Below are positions 1 through 7,109 of a DNA stretch of 13,689 nucleotides, piece after piece (positions within the stretch are counted from its first letter, which is position 1; every line of letters starts with the position of its first letter). Location: contig JAEWIJ010000070.1 of the NCBI GenBank assembly GCA_023387235.1, positions 1-13,689 on the forward strand, given 5' to 3'. The notes under the pieces are model-generated. The model did not search any database. It worked only from the letters and a program-made list of their open reading frames with translations, and was not told the origin of the DNA. This DNA is from Pseudomonadota bacterium. GTDB taxonomy: Bacteria > Pseudomonadota > Alphaproteobacteria > Rhizobiales > Hyphomicrobiaceae. Made by a program: the position numbers and the translations under genes.

Positions 1-23
1 GGCGAACGCTGAACGCGTTCGCC
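1..23 (-). terminator. Terminator-like hairpin after the 94-residue gene
   Basis: A perfect 9-bp inverted repeat, GGCGAACGC at 1-9 and GCGTTCGCC at 15-23, with a 5-nt loop. It begins 18 nt beyond the stop of the minus-strand gene at 41-325. A second imperfect palindrome (GCCGA, TGCCGGCA, TTCGGC) fills 21-39, so two stem-loops are stacked after the stop. Any T tract would lie outside the window, so intrinsic termination cannot be confirmed. Confidence 0.5.
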
Positions 24-40
24 GATGCCGGCATTCGGCG

Positions 41-325
41 TCAGTGCATCTCGACTTCCTTGGGCTTCTCGCCGGTCTGGATGGCGTCGATCACCATCTT
101 GATCTCTTTGAGGAGATCCGCGTCGTCGGCGGCATCCTCATTCGACGGCATGCCCTCGTCGGTCGACTCGAGGCGGCGCGTCACGTCCACCTCCCAGCGC
201 TTCAGCGTGGCGATCTTCTGCCCACGTGTGAGACCCACTTCGTTCTCGATGTCTGCCGGTCGATCGAAGACCGCCTCGGGATCCTGGCGGGCCTTCTCCG
301 GCTCAATGCGCATGATCTCAGACAT
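41..325 (-). CDS. Small conserved hypothetical protein, probable general stress response member
   Basis: A 94-residue soluble, acidic protein with no signal peptide or membrane segment. I recognise its general look from short alphaproteobacterial hypothetical proteins that carry a central FDRPADI box (residues 20-26) followed by LTRGQKIATLKRWE (32-45) and an acidic, helical C-terminal half. I know no biochemical function for them. The start at 325 is supported by a GGAG ribosome-binding site about 9 nt upstream. A GGAAC-N18-GTT promoter 88 nt upstream ties it to EcfG control, and it is the only gene between that promoter and the hairpin at 1-23, so it is probably monocistronic. The predicted helical, charged composition would fit a small protein-binding role, but that is inference only. 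Confidence 0.85.
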   Translation of the reverse strand: MSEIMRIEPEKARQDPEAVFDRPADIENEVGLTRGQKIATLKRWEVDVTRRLESTDEGMPSNEDAADDADLLKEIKMVIDAIQTGEKPKEVEMH

Positions 326-412
326 TTCTGCTTCTCCGTTCCTTGCAGAGCCAGGGCGAGACCGCCTGCACCCTACGCGCGCAGTGCCGCCCCTAGGTGA
401 AACCTCCCACTC

Positions 413-438
413 AACTCGCAGGGGTGGAATCGGGTTCC
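413..438 (-). promoter_or_regulatory. EcfG-type promoter for the 94-residue gene
   Basis: On the minus strand GGAAC lies at 438-434 and GTT at 415-413, separated by 18 nt. This matches the GGAAC-N16/17-cGTT pattern of alphaproteobacterial EcfG/RpoE2/SigT promoters except that the base before GTT is A. It sits in the short gap after the kinase stop (449) and 88 nt before the start at 325. Confidence 0.75.
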
Positions 439-448
439 ACGTCCTCGG

Positions 449-2296
449 TCAGACGTTGGATGCGCCGATGAACTGGCGCCGGCTCGGATTGAAATAGAGC
501 TGATCGCCCTCACCGGCCGCGCCAAGCTTGACGTCGATCCGGCAGACCACGCCGTTCGGATCGAACTCGAGGCGGGCCTGGAGATGCGGCAGCCTGCCCG
601 AACGCTCGAGCAGAAGCGTACCGAAGCCGCGGGCCACCGGCGGCGTCACGGGGGGGCCGCCACGCTCGACCCACAACAGGACAATATGCGGTGTTTCCCG
701 TATTTCCGTCGTCCAGGAAACGGTGACGCGACCCTCGGGACGCGAGAGCGAGCCGTGCTTGACCGCATTGGTCGCAAGCTCGTGCAGCATGAGCGTGAGT
801 TGTAGCGCCGTCTGCGGAGGAACGAAGACGTCTTCGCCGATGATCTGGACGTTGTCCGTCTCGCCGGCGCTCACCTCGATCTGCGAGGTCACGATTTCGC
901 GCAGCGAGGCACCTGTCCAGTGCGCCTCCGTCAGCATGTGATGGGCGCTCGACATGGATTGGATGCGGCCATTGAGGCTGGCGACGAACTGCTCGATGGT
1001 CGAGGACGTGCGCGCCGTCTGCGCGACGATGGCCTGGACGATCGCGAGCGTGTTCTTCACGCGGTGATTGATCTCGCCGACCAGCAGATTGCGGACATCG
1101 TCGGCCTTGCGCCGCTCGGTGATGTCGCGGTTCGTCTCGACGACCAGGCTGCGCCCGCCCGTGCGTATGAGCTCGAGCCGGCTGTCGACCCAGATCTCGG
1201 TGCCGTCCTTCGCGGCCTGCAGCAGCTCGCCGCTCCACTTGCCGTCCGCCTGGAGGTGCTCGAGCATGGCCTCGAGCGGCTCCGGATAGCGCGTCTTGAG
1301 CAGCTCGGCAGGTATGGCGCCGAGGGCCTCGCTCTTGTCGTAGCCGTAGAGCTCCTCGCAGCCGCGATTGAAAAGGATGATCCCTTCGCCGAGCTGCCAG
1401 ACGAGCATGGCCTCGTGCGACAGCTCGATGACGCGCTGATGCTTGAGAAGGCGCTCGCTCAGCCGGCGCTGGTCGGTGATGTCGGTATCCGTGCCGCACC
1501 AGAGAACGACGCGGCCGCGGTCGTCGCGCAAGGGCATGGCCCGCGAGAGGAACCAGCGGTAAGTGCCGTCCTCGCCGCGCATGGGAAATGTGTCTTCCCA
1601 GGTTTCGCCGCTCTCGAAGGCGCGCTTCAGCTGGCGCACGACCCGATCCGTGAAGTCGGGATGAATGACGTCATGCCAGCCTTCGCCGGCGGACTCCACC
1701 GGGTCCAGCCCCGTATAGTCGAACCAGCGCTGATTGTGCCAGAACACGTAGCCCGACGGGTACGCCATCCAGGCAAACTGGGCCATGTTGTCGGCGAGCG
1801 CGCGAAAACGCTCCTCGCTGGCCTTGAGCGACGCCTCGGCCAGCTTCTGGGCCGTCACGTCGCGCGCAACAGAGAGAAGATGCTGGATCACGCCACCTTC
1901 GCCGCGCACCGGGGTGACGACCACGTCCCACCACTTCGAGGCACCCTTGGCGGTCGTCCCGGTATCGCTGAAGTGGACGGCCTGACCGCTCATGGCGGTG
2001 GCGAAGGCGCGTTCGATGGTCTCGCGTGAGACTTCGGGCCAAAGTTCGGTCCAGGCGCGACCGAGCAGGCCTTCACCCGTCTCAATCTCCATGTGGCCGC
2101 AACCGGCCGGGTTGATGTAGCGGACGACACCGCGGGCGTCGATCAGCGTCACGCAGTCGGAGCTCGCCTCCAGCAGGGTCGAAGCGAGCCCGGAAGGAGC
2201 TTCAAACGGCTTGTCGCCGGACCCTGCGCTTCCGTTCAATCCGTCCGCGTCGCCCTCGGGCACATCGCGCCTGTACGGCTGTTCTCGCGATGTCAT
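449..2296 (-). CDS. PAS-PAS-PAS HWE-family sensor histidine kinase
   Basis: A soluble 615-residue kinase using the ATG at 2296. It has three PAS domains (about 37-150, 160-275 and 287-395), each ending in the usual D-[IV]-T motif (RDVTAQ, TDITDQ, RDITER). The catalytic module follows: phospho-acceptor His411 in EINHRVKN, N-box LHELATNAVKHG with His505, the W-x-E motif at 542-544 and a GFGT glycine box near 557. The N-box His and WxE are the defining marks of the HWE family, whose members commonly feed PhyR. With no membrane segment it should sense a cytoplasmic signal; no haem, flavin or metal ligand set is obvious, so the ligand is unknown. The frame stays open to 2494, but those 66 extra residues are Arg/Gly-rich and unlike a domain, so I chose 2296, although its Shine-Dalgarno (GGGG) is weak. 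It follows phyR in the same direction. No receiver domain is fused to it. Confidence 0.93.
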   Translation of the reverse strand: MTSREQPYRRDVPEGDADGLNGSAGSGDKPFEAPSGLASTLLEASSDCVTLIDARGVVRYINPAGCGHMEIETGEGLLGRAWTELWPEVSRETIERAFATAMSGQAVHFSDTGTTAKGASKWWDVVVTPVRGEGGVIQHLLSVARDVTAQKLAEASLKASEERFRALADNMAQFAWMAYPSGYVFWHNQRWFDYTGLDPVESAGEGWHDVIHPDFTDRVVRQLKRAFESGETWEDTFPMRGEDGTYRWFLSRAMPLRDDRGRVVLWCGTDTDITDQRRLSERLLKHQRVIELSHEAMLVWQLGEGIILFNRGCEELYGYDKSEALGAIPAELLKTRYPEPLEAMLEHLQADGKWSGELLQAAKDGTEIWVDSRLELIRTGGRSLVVETNRDITERRKADDVRNLLVGEINHRVKNTLAIVQAIVAQTARTSSTIEQFVASLNGRIQSMSSAHHMLTEAHWTGASLREIVTSQIEVSAGETDNVQIIGEDVFVPPQTALQLTLMLHELATNAVKHGSLSRPEGRVTVSWTTEIRETPHIVLLWVERGGPPVTPPVARGFGTLLLERSGRLPHLQARLEFDPNGVVCRIDVKLGAAGEGDQLYFNPSRRQFIGASNV

Positions 2297-2547
2297 TGCA
2301 TGCCCCGAACCCCGCTCGAACCCTTCCTTCGTGGCCGGCCGCGCCGATTCCCCGCCACCGGCGCGCGCCCGCCGGTCGCTGCGCTGAAAGGCGCCAATCG
2401 TCCGACGATCGATGCTGCCGTGAAGAGTTCCACTTCGATCTATTCTATCGCTCCAGGTTGCAGATCCGGGCACGAATCGCCCGATGGATCTCATTCTCTG
2501 TGGATGAGATGGGTTCAGCGGAACGATCGCGCTCCGCAGGGCTCATG
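2297..2547 (-). other. Long leader between phyR and the PAS kinase
   Basis: A 251-nt gap on the minus strand. It holds a GGAAC at 2431-2427, but the expected GTT is missing (CGTC occurs about 19 nt later), so I do not call an EcfG promoter. No terminator hairpin is visible after the phyR stop, so read-through from phyR is possible. Part of the gap could be coding if the kinase starts at 2494. Confidence 0.4.
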
Positions 2548-3363
2548 TCATGCCGCAGCGCCGCGCGGACGGCCGCCCGCGCGCACATCGAAAAATAGAG
2601 CCTGGCTGATGACCGCCTTCACCATCTCGGGTTTGAAAGGCTTCGTGATCAAAAACGTCGGCTCGGCGCGCTCGCCCGTCAGCAGGCGCTCGGGATAGGC
2701 GGTGATGAAGATCACCGGCATGTCGGCACCCTTGAGAATATCGTTCACCGCGTCGATGCCGGAGCTGCCGTCGGCGAGCTGAATGTCCGCGAGGACGAGA
2801 CCGGGCTTGGTCGTGCGAGCGAGGTCGCCCGCTTCCGTGCGCGTCGTGGCGATGCCGACGACGTCGTGGCCGAGGTCGCCGACAATGCCTTCGATGTCGA
2901 GGGCGATGAGAGGCTCGTCCTCGATGATGAGCACACTCGCGGTGATCTGCTCGGCGATCTCGGCGCCGGCAATGTCCACGAAGCGGCAGACCTGCTCCTC
3001 GGTCGTGCTGAGGATCTCGGCGATGTCGCTCGTCGGAAATTCTTCGAGTGCCGCCAGCAGGAAAGCCTGGCGCGGCAAGGGCGTCAGTGTCTCGATGCGG
3101 CGATCGACGACGCCGCCAGGTCCGGTCTCGACGGGCTCCGGCACCTGATTGATCGGAAGCGCGCCCCAGACCTTGACGAAGGTGTGATAAAGCGCCGTGC
3201 GAGGTGCGAGATCGCGGCGGAAACTGCGCTGATCGGCGACGAGCGCCTCCAGCGTCGCAACGACATAGGCATCGCCTCGGTCCTGCGAGCCGGTGAGGGC
3301 GCGCGCAAATCGTCTGAGATACGGAATCTGTGGCGCGACCAGATCGGCAACAGAGCTTGTCAT
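2548..3363 (-). CDS. phyR: PhyR, anti-anti-sigma response regulator of the general stress response
   Basis: A 271-residue protein of standard PhyR architecture. The N-terminal half is a sigma-like domain (sigma2-like from about residue 8, containing PYLRRFARALTGSQ, and sigma4-like to about 135) that lacks promoter binding and mimics EcfG. The C-terminal half is a receiver: acidic pair Glu148/Asp149 in IIEDEP, phospho-acceptor Asp193 in LADIQLADG, Thr221 in FITAYPERL and Lys241 in ITKPF. By established mechanism, phosphorylation opens the protein so the sigma-like domain captures NepR and frees EcfG. The ATG at 3363 is chosen over an in-frame TTG at 3372 because a GGGGGAG site lies 9 nt upstream of it. 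It has its own EcfG-type promoter and lies downstream of, and parallel to, nepR-ecfG. The C-terminal tail after the receiver is short and Arg/Gly-rich. Confidence 0.97.
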   Translation of the reverse strand: MTSSVADLVAPQIPYLRRFARALTGSQDRGDAYVVATLEALVADQRSFRRDLAPRTALYHTFVKVWGALPINQVPEPVETGPGGVVDRRIETLTPLPRQAFLLAALEEFPTSDIAEILSTTEEQVCRFVDIAGAEIAEQITASVLIIEDEPLIALDIEGIVGDLGHDVVGIATTRTEAGDLARTTKPGLVLADIQLADGSSGIDAVNDILKGADMPVIFITAYPERLLTGERAEPTFLITKPFKPEMVKAVISQALFFDVRAGGRPRGAAA

Positions 3364-3463
3364 CTGCAGCAACTCCCCCTGTCTCTCGAGGCTTAGCTGT
3401 CCTTGTGGGGATCAGCGATAGTTCCGGCACGTGGATATCCGGCCACGGGCCACCAAAACGGGT

Positions 3464-3488
3464 AACGCACACTACGGCGGATGGTTCC
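3464..3488 (-). promoter_or_regulatory. EcfG-type promoter of phyR
   Basis: Minus strand GGAAC at 3488-3484 and GTT at 3466-3464, 17 nt apart, with C immediately before GTT, giving an exact GGAAC-N16-CGTT. It lies between the ecfG stop (3521) and the phyR start (3363), with a leader of roughly 90-100 nt. It implies that EcfG activates production of its own activator. Confidence 0.85.
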
Positions 3489-3520
3489 GCTGACGTCCGC
3501 GAATGGACCTCAACAGAATA

Positions 3521-4072
3521 TCATCCCACGGCAAATCCCCTTGGGCGAGGCGCATGATCGCCGCCGAAATCCTCCGCGCCTTCGACGCCCATGATCTCGG
3601 CGAGCTTGCCGCGGGCGCGGTTCACTCGGCTCTTCATCGTGCCGACAGCGCAACCGCACATCAGGGCTGCCTCGTCGTACGAAAAGCCTTCCGCACCGAT
3701 GAGGATGAGTGCCTCGCGCTGTTCCGCCGACAGGAGGGCGAAGGCCTTGCTGAAGTCGACCAGATCCATGTGGCCGGACTGGCTGTCCTTGACGCTGAGT
3801 TGCTGCGCCAGCTCACCGTCGTGGTCCTGGACCTCGTACTTCCGCTTGCGCAACTCAGAAAGGTACGTGTTGCGCAGAATGGTAAAGAGCCAAGCCTTCA
3901 GGTTGGAGCCCGGATCGAAGCTCGCGCGGCTTTTCCACGCCTTCACGAGCGTTTCCTGAACGAGATCGTCGGCCTGATCCGCGGCGCCGCAAAGCGACCG
4001 CGCGAAGGCACGCAAATTGGGGACGAGCGCGGCCAGCTGGGCCTGCAGGTCCCCCGTGCTGCCTGCTGTCAT
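3521..4072 (-). CDS. ecfG: EcfG-family ECF sigma factor of the general stress response
   Basis: A 183-residue ECF sigma factor. Region sigma2 covers about 13-80, with DDLVQET at 35-41 and the core-binding and -10 region around NLKAWLFTILRNTYLSELRKR. Sigma4 covers about 108-160, with the helix-turn-helix FSYDEAALMCGCAVGTMKSR followed by VNRAR. The match to EcfG/RpoE2/SigT proteins is clear from these blocks and from the neighbours. It directs RNA polymerase to GGAAC/GTT promoters and is held inactive by NepR. Its ATG overlaps the nepR stop by four bases (ATGA), so the two are translationally coupled, keeping sigma and anti-sigma in step. It has no promoter of its own apart from the one before nepR. 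Residues 164-183 form a Gly/Pro-rich tail beyond sigma4. Confidence 0.97.
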   Translation of the reverse strand: MTAGSTGDLQAQLAALVPNLRAFARSLCGAADQADDLVQETLVKAWKSRASFDPGSNLKAWLFTILRNTYLSELRKRKYEVQDHDGELAQQLSVKDSQSGHMDLVDFSKAFALLSAEQREALILIGAEGFSYDEAALMCGCAVGTMKSRVNRARGKLAEIMGVEGAEDFGGDHAPRPRGFAVG

Positions 4073-4317
4073 TCCTTGCTCTCCGGCTTCATGTCGGACT
4101 GAGATTCGGATTTGGCCAACTCGTCGAGAAGCTTGGTGAACTTGTCGGGCAGCGGTTCGGCCAGCACGCGGCGGTACTCCTCGCGCAACTGGTGCCCGAT
4201 CAAACCCCGCGCCTCCGACGGCAGACCCGCCTCGGGCGTGGTGTCGTCAGACGTCAAGCTCACAATTCTGGCCTCTTGCCGCATTTCCTTGTCACTTTGC
4301 TTTCTTTCATCTGCCAT
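4069..4317 (-). CDS. nepR: NepR, anti-sigma factor of EcfG
   Basis: An 82-residue protein with the NepR core at about 38-68: GLIGHQLREEYRRVLAEPLP then DKFTKLLDEL. These two helices wrap around EcfG or, in competition, around phosphorylated PhyR. The flanks (1-35 and 69-82) are polar and probably disordered, as is usual for NepR. I chose the ATG at 4317 because a GGGGGGA Shine-Dalgarno sits 4-5 nt upstream; an in-frame ATG at 4329 lies inside that purine run and is less likely. It is the first gene of the nepR-ecfG operon, overlaps ecfG by four bases, and is driven by an EcfG-type promoter, so the inhibitor is made together with the sigma factor as negative feedback. Confidence 0.95.
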   Translation of the reverse strand: MADERKQSDKEMRQEARIVSLTSDDTTPEAGLPSEARGLIGHQLREEYRRVLAEPLPDKFTKLLDELAKSESQSDMKPESKE

Positions 4318-4422
4318 TTGTCCCCCCATTCCCCGTGCGATTGAGGGTCAGAACCGAGCCCTATGTGGACCCGCCCTGCCAGCGGCTGCCAGCAGCGCGC
4401 GAATAGTGCCAACGCCTTTCGA

Positions 4423-4447
4423 AACACGCAAATCGAACGGAAGTTCC
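4423..4447 (-). promoter_or_regulatory. EcfG-type promoter of nepR-ecfG
   Basis: Minus strand GGAAC at 4447-4443 and GTT at 4425-4423, separated by 17 nt; the base before GTT is T rather than the common C. It lies 106 nt upstream of the nepR start and indicates autoregulation of the sigma factor operon. Its -35 box abuts a perfect inverted repeat (4447-4474). Confidence 0.78.
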
Positions 4448-4474
4448 CGATGCAGACGCAGAATGTTGCATCGG
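4447..4474 (-). repeat. Inverted repeat abutting the nepR-ecfG promoter
   Basis: CCGATGCA at 4447-4454 and TGCATCGG at 4467-4474 form a perfect 8-bp stem with a 12-nt loop. The inner end shares one base with the -35 GGAAC. It lies 47 nt past the stop of the gene at 4521-5021, so it is either that gene's transcript end (no T tract follows) or a binding site for a regulator acting on the ecfG promoter. Confidence 0.5.
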
Positions 4475-4520
4475 TCTATTATTGAACCTTCGCTAATGGT
4501 TAGCAGACATTCTCGTCCGA

Positions 4521-5021
4521 CTATTCGCCGGGTTCCAGGCCCGGCTGAAGGGCGGAGCTGCCCTGTCCATCGCGGGAAATAATGAATGCTGCCGCAGCGA
4601 CGGCTGCGACCAACGGCAAATTGCGGCCGATGGTGCGCACGATGGCCGGCAGGGCGATGGGCGCTGCCGACGTCAGCGCGGCCATGATCAGCTCACGGTC
4701 GGCACCGGAGAAATCCGGACCCTCGGCGCTCGCCGCCGCAGAAGCCTGGACAGGTTCCTCGGCGGTCCCACTGCTCTCGGCAGGCGCTGCCGCGTGCGGA
4801 CGGAAAATGAGCCATGCCACCAGGCCGAGGACCGCAAAGCCCCCGGCCAGGATGAGCGATGCGGTCTCCGCCCCATACTCGCGATTGAGCCAAAGCGTGA
4901 GGGCGGCCGTGCCGAAACCGCCCGCGATCAGGAACGGTATGGCGATGATGATCCGGTGAACGATGTTGTCGACGGCCCGGTCAACGGTCGCCTGTGCGCG
5001 CCGGAACAGAAACCCGAACAT
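4521..5021 (-). CDS. Small inner-membrane protein with three predicted helices
   Basis: A 166-residue protein. After an amphipathic basic start (FGFLFRRAQATVDRAVDN) come hydrophobic segments at about 24-45 and 54-73 and a third at about 134-149. An Ala/Glu-rich linker (76-105) separates the second and third, with a short conserved-looking patch (FSGADRELIMAALTSAAP) at 104-121. The paired N-terminal helices recall the holin-like membrane proteins often encoded next to DUF883/ElaB proteins, but I cannot assign a named family with confidence. The ATG at 5021 has a GAGGGGAT ribosome-binding site. It starts 31 nt after the DUF883 stop and almost certainly shares that gene's EcfG-type promoter. The likely site of action is the inner membrane; the function is unknown. 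Confidence 0.85.
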   Translation of the reverse strand: MFGFLFRRAQATVDRAVDNIVHRIIIAIPFLIAGGFGTAALTLWLNREYGAETASLILAGGFAVLGLVAWLIFRPHAAAPAESSGTAEEPVQASAAASAEGPDFSGADRELIMAALTSAAPIALPAIVRTIGRNLPLVAAVAAAAFIISRDGQGSSALQPGLEPGE

Positions 5022-5052
5022 GACGATCCCCTCTGCGCTTCACGCCGCCGGC

Positions 5053-5373
5053 TTACGACTTCCAGAGAGCGCCGAGAACGAAACCGATCGCGCCGACCAC
5101 CGCGAGGGTCGCCATCGGCTGGTCCTTCACCGACTTATCGACGGCGGACTTGAGATTACCGGCCACTTCCTGCACGCGCTCACCGGCCTCGCGGCCCTGA
5201 TCGGCGACAGAGCGCATCGCGCCCTCGGCACCTTCCAAAGCCCGGTCGAACTGCTGGCCGGCTTTGTTGGCATATTCCGAAGCCTTGTCGGCGACTTGGT
5301 CTGCGACATCGCTGGCACTCGACGCTGCCCGCTTGCCGCTCTCTGAATGGGGATAGCTCTTCGACGTCTGCAT
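5053..5373 (-). CDS. DUF883/ElaB-like tail-anchored membrane protein
   Basis: A 106-residue protein with a long charged amphipathic helical region (about 15-80, Ala/Glu/Lys/Asp/Gln-rich, probably coiled coil) and one C-terminal membrane helix (about 87-103) ending in ALWKS. This is the layout of DUF883 proteins such as ElaB/YqjD, which are tail-anchored inner-membrane proteins, some reported to bind ribosomes and to be induced by stress. The C-terminal QPMATLAVVGAIGFVLGALW is characteristic. The ATG at 5373 is chosen from an AGGAG site 8 nt upstream; the frame is open further upstream, but that part would cross the EcfG-type promoter at 5425-5450 and looks non-coding. It is the first gene of a two-gene unit with the membrane protein at 4521-5021. 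Confidence 0.9.
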   Translation of the reverse strand: MQTSKSYPHSESGKRAASSASDVADQVADKASEYANKAGQQFDRALEGAEGAMRSVADQGREAGERVQEVAGNLKSAVDKSVKDQPMATLAVVGAIGFVLGALWKS

Positions 5374-5424
5374 TGGGTGAACTCCTTCGACATGCGGGCT
5401 CGGTTGCCTCGTATCGTCAAAGAA

Positions 5425-5450
5425 AACGCCGGCCTCTCGCGCGAAGTTCC
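5425..5450 (-). promoter_or_regulatory. EcfG-type promoter of the DUF883 operon
   Basis: Minus strand GGAAC at 5450-5446 and GTT at 5427-5425, separated by 18 nt, with C before GTT (GGAAC-N17-CGTT). It lies 52 nt upstream of the start at 5373 and just after the stop (5501) of the preceding gene. Confidence 0.83.
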
Positions 5451-5500
5451 CCTTATGGACACAAAAGCCCTGCGACCGAACGGCCGCCTGCCACGCGGCC

Positions 5501-6994
5501 CTAGCTGCTTCGCCGCGAGAAGATCGAGCGGACGGCGGAACCGATCGCGGATGCTGCCTGCCGGCCGGCGCCGACATAGTTTCGCTGTGTCTTCATCCGG
5601 CTGAGCCAGCGCACGGCCTTCACGCGGCGCGCATGGTCATAGCTGCGGCGCAAGGCGTCGGCGAGACGTTCGCCATCGGCCTCGGGGTTTGCCGATTTCG
5701 GATCGATGGCGATCGGCGTCATCACGATCAGCGCATCGTCCGAAAGCCCCCGAACCGCCTTCTCGCCCGATGCCGGAGAGGCCGCGACGTCCCTGAGCTC
5801 CACGGGCAGAACCGACGGCGCGAGGAGGCTCGGCGTCGCCTTGAAATGCTCCGCAATCGCGGCGAGAGCGGCGCGCTGCTGTTCGGTGACGATACCACCG
5901 GGCAGCGCCCACACCACGATATCGGCGCCGGCCACTTCCTCGACGAGATTGCGAACGTGCTTCCCGGCGGCGACATCGGCTTCGGAAACGCGTACCTCGA
6001 GGCCGACCAGATCCCAGGTCGATGCGGAAGGGTCCTTGCGATCGAGACTGGCCAGCATGGCGCGCGCCTCATCCTGCTCGACCATGCGCAGGAGCGCGGC
6101 GGTCGTCTCGCGCGCCTCCGCCGTCCCGCCGGCAACGAGCACGGTCATGGGCGTGCGGGTCATGGCGGCGACGCTCTCCGGTGCGTCGGCAGCTTCCTCG
6201 GACGAGGCCCGCGCAACACGCAGGCGACCGCCGTAGAGATCGATGGCAGCACGGCCCACTTCCTCTACATAGGCCTCGACGAGGCGGCGCATGACATGCT
6301 CGCGTCCCCATTGGAAAAGGGCGCGGGAGAGCCGCTCACGCGCCTCGTTGGTAATGGCGGTCGCCGGATTGACGAGACGCACCAGCCGCCAGATGTCGTA
6401 GGCGCGCTCGGCTGCATCCATCATGTGCCGCCACTGATAGATGCTGATGAACTGCGATACCGTCATGCGATCGCCGAAGGGGACGTTCGTCTCGATCATG
6501 CGGCCGAGGCGACGGCTGACGCGCTCGGTGATGGCGAGGGCCTCGGGCAGCGTGAACTGCCAGATGGCATCCTCGCGCGTCGGATGAAGGCGTTCGGCGA
6601 CGACCTCGATGGTATTGCGCCCAAGCAGAAAAACGGAATCGAGATCGTTCATGCGCTCGAGATCGACGCGCGATGCGACCATCTTAACGTCCGCCCAGGC
6701 CTTGGACTCGAGGGGACTCCATGTCGGATCGGCGAGTGAAGCCTCCTCGAGGCCGGGCGAGGTCTTCTGCTCGACTTCAGGCGGGGGGCGGCGAATGGCA
6801 CCCGCAATCAGCACGCGCTGGAGCAGCGTGACGCCTCCGATGCACGCGAGCGCCGCCAGTGCCCACCAGAGGACGAAACCATGCTCCCACAGGTAGAGGC
6901 CGCCGAGGGGCACGAGCGACAGCGTCGGCAGCAGCAGCGCCGTCGCGACGAGGATGTAACGCGCAGCACTGGTTGCCGGATTGCTCTTTGCCAT
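5501..6994 (-). CDS. Two-helix membrane protein with a degenerate GTPase-like domain
   Basis: A 497-residue protein (ATG 6994; a GTG at 7006 would add four residues, and neither start has a well-spaced ribosome-binding site). Two membrane helices lie at about 12-35 and 42-65, followed by a cytosolic helical domain (about 85-265) containing LLGRNTIEVVAERLHP, FTLPEALAITERVSRRL and AYVEEVGRAAIDLYGGRLR. This arrangement resembles alphaproteobacterial membrane GTPases of the Era/YcjX-like type, where a G domain follows AIDLYGGRLR. Here the G domain begins as expected (MTVLVAGG) but the P-loop reads GGTAEARETT, lacking the Gly-Lys of GxxxxGK[ST]. ADIVVWALPG sits where the G3 region would be, and no NKxD is visible. 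It is therefore probably a non-catalytic relative. It lies between the DUF1328 and DUF883 genes on the same strand; no EcfG-type promoter is seen directly before it, so it may be read from the DUF1328 promoter. Confidence 0.85.
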   Translation of the reverse strand: MAKSNPATSAARYILVATALLLPTLSLVPLGGLYLWEHGFVLWWALAALACIGGVTLLQRVLIAGAIRRPPPEVEQKTSPGLEEASLADPTWSPLESKAWADVKMVASRVDLERMNDLDSVFLLGRNTIEVVAERLHPTREDAIWQFTLPEALAITERVSRRLGRMIETNVPFGDRMTVSQFISIYQWRHMMDAAERAYDIWRLVRLVNPATAITNEARERLSRALFQWGREHVMRRLVEAYVEEVGRAAIDLYGGRLRVARASSEEAADAPESVAAMTRTPMTVLVAGGTAEARETTAALLRMVEQDEARAMLASLDRKDPSASTWDLVGLEVRVSEADVAAGKHVRNLVEEVAGADIVVWALPGGIVTEQQRAALAAIAEHFKATPSLLAPSVLPVELRDVAASPASGEKAVRGLSDDALIVMTPIAIDPKSANPEADGERLADALRRSYDHARRVKAVRWLSRMKTQRNYVGAGRQAASAIGSAVRSIFSRRSS

Positions 6995-7037
6995 AGGCCA
7001 ACTCACGCCTCGGAACGTGAACGCCGCAACATGAAGC

Positions 7038-7080
7038 GGCCGGCGACCGCGGGAAGCTCAAGCCTCCGACGACGCCGGCC
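7038..7080 (-). other. GC-rich stem-loop between the DUF1328 and GTPase-like genes
   Basis: GGCCGGCG at 7038-7045 pairs perfectly with CGCCGGCC at 7073-7080, and the 27-nt interior can form a second imperfect stem. It lies 30 nt past the DUF1328 stop and about 44 nt before the next start. There is no T tract. It could attenuate read-through or stabilise the short upstream message. Confidence 0.45.
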
Positions 7081-7109
7081 GATAGCCGTGCTTTGGATTG
7101 GCCTGAGCG

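Noticed and set aside
338..342. GGAAC just upstream of the 94-residue gene as a promoter -35
   Set aside because: It is only 13 nt from the ATG and forms part of the GGAACGGAG ribosome-binding region; the real promoter motif is at 413-438.
920..2029. Long plus-strand frame opposite the PAS kinase
   Set aside because: The opposite strand is a full three-PAS HWE kinase with all motifs; the plus frame is an antisense shadow of GC-rich coding sequence.
2408..2431. GGAAC at 2431-2427 (minus) as an EcfG-type promoter for the PAS kinase
   Set aside because: At 16-18 nt downstream there is no GTT; the nearest similar block is CGTC at 19 nt.
2297..2494. 66-residue N-terminal extension of the PAS kinase
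   Set aside because: Arg/Gly/Ser-rich with no domain character; PAS kinases of this type start close to the first PAS. Kept only as a possibility.
3400..3425. A second GGAAC at 3425-3421 before phyR
   Set aside because: No GTT follows at a valid distance (AAGG instead), while an exact promoter lies further upstream at 3464-3488.
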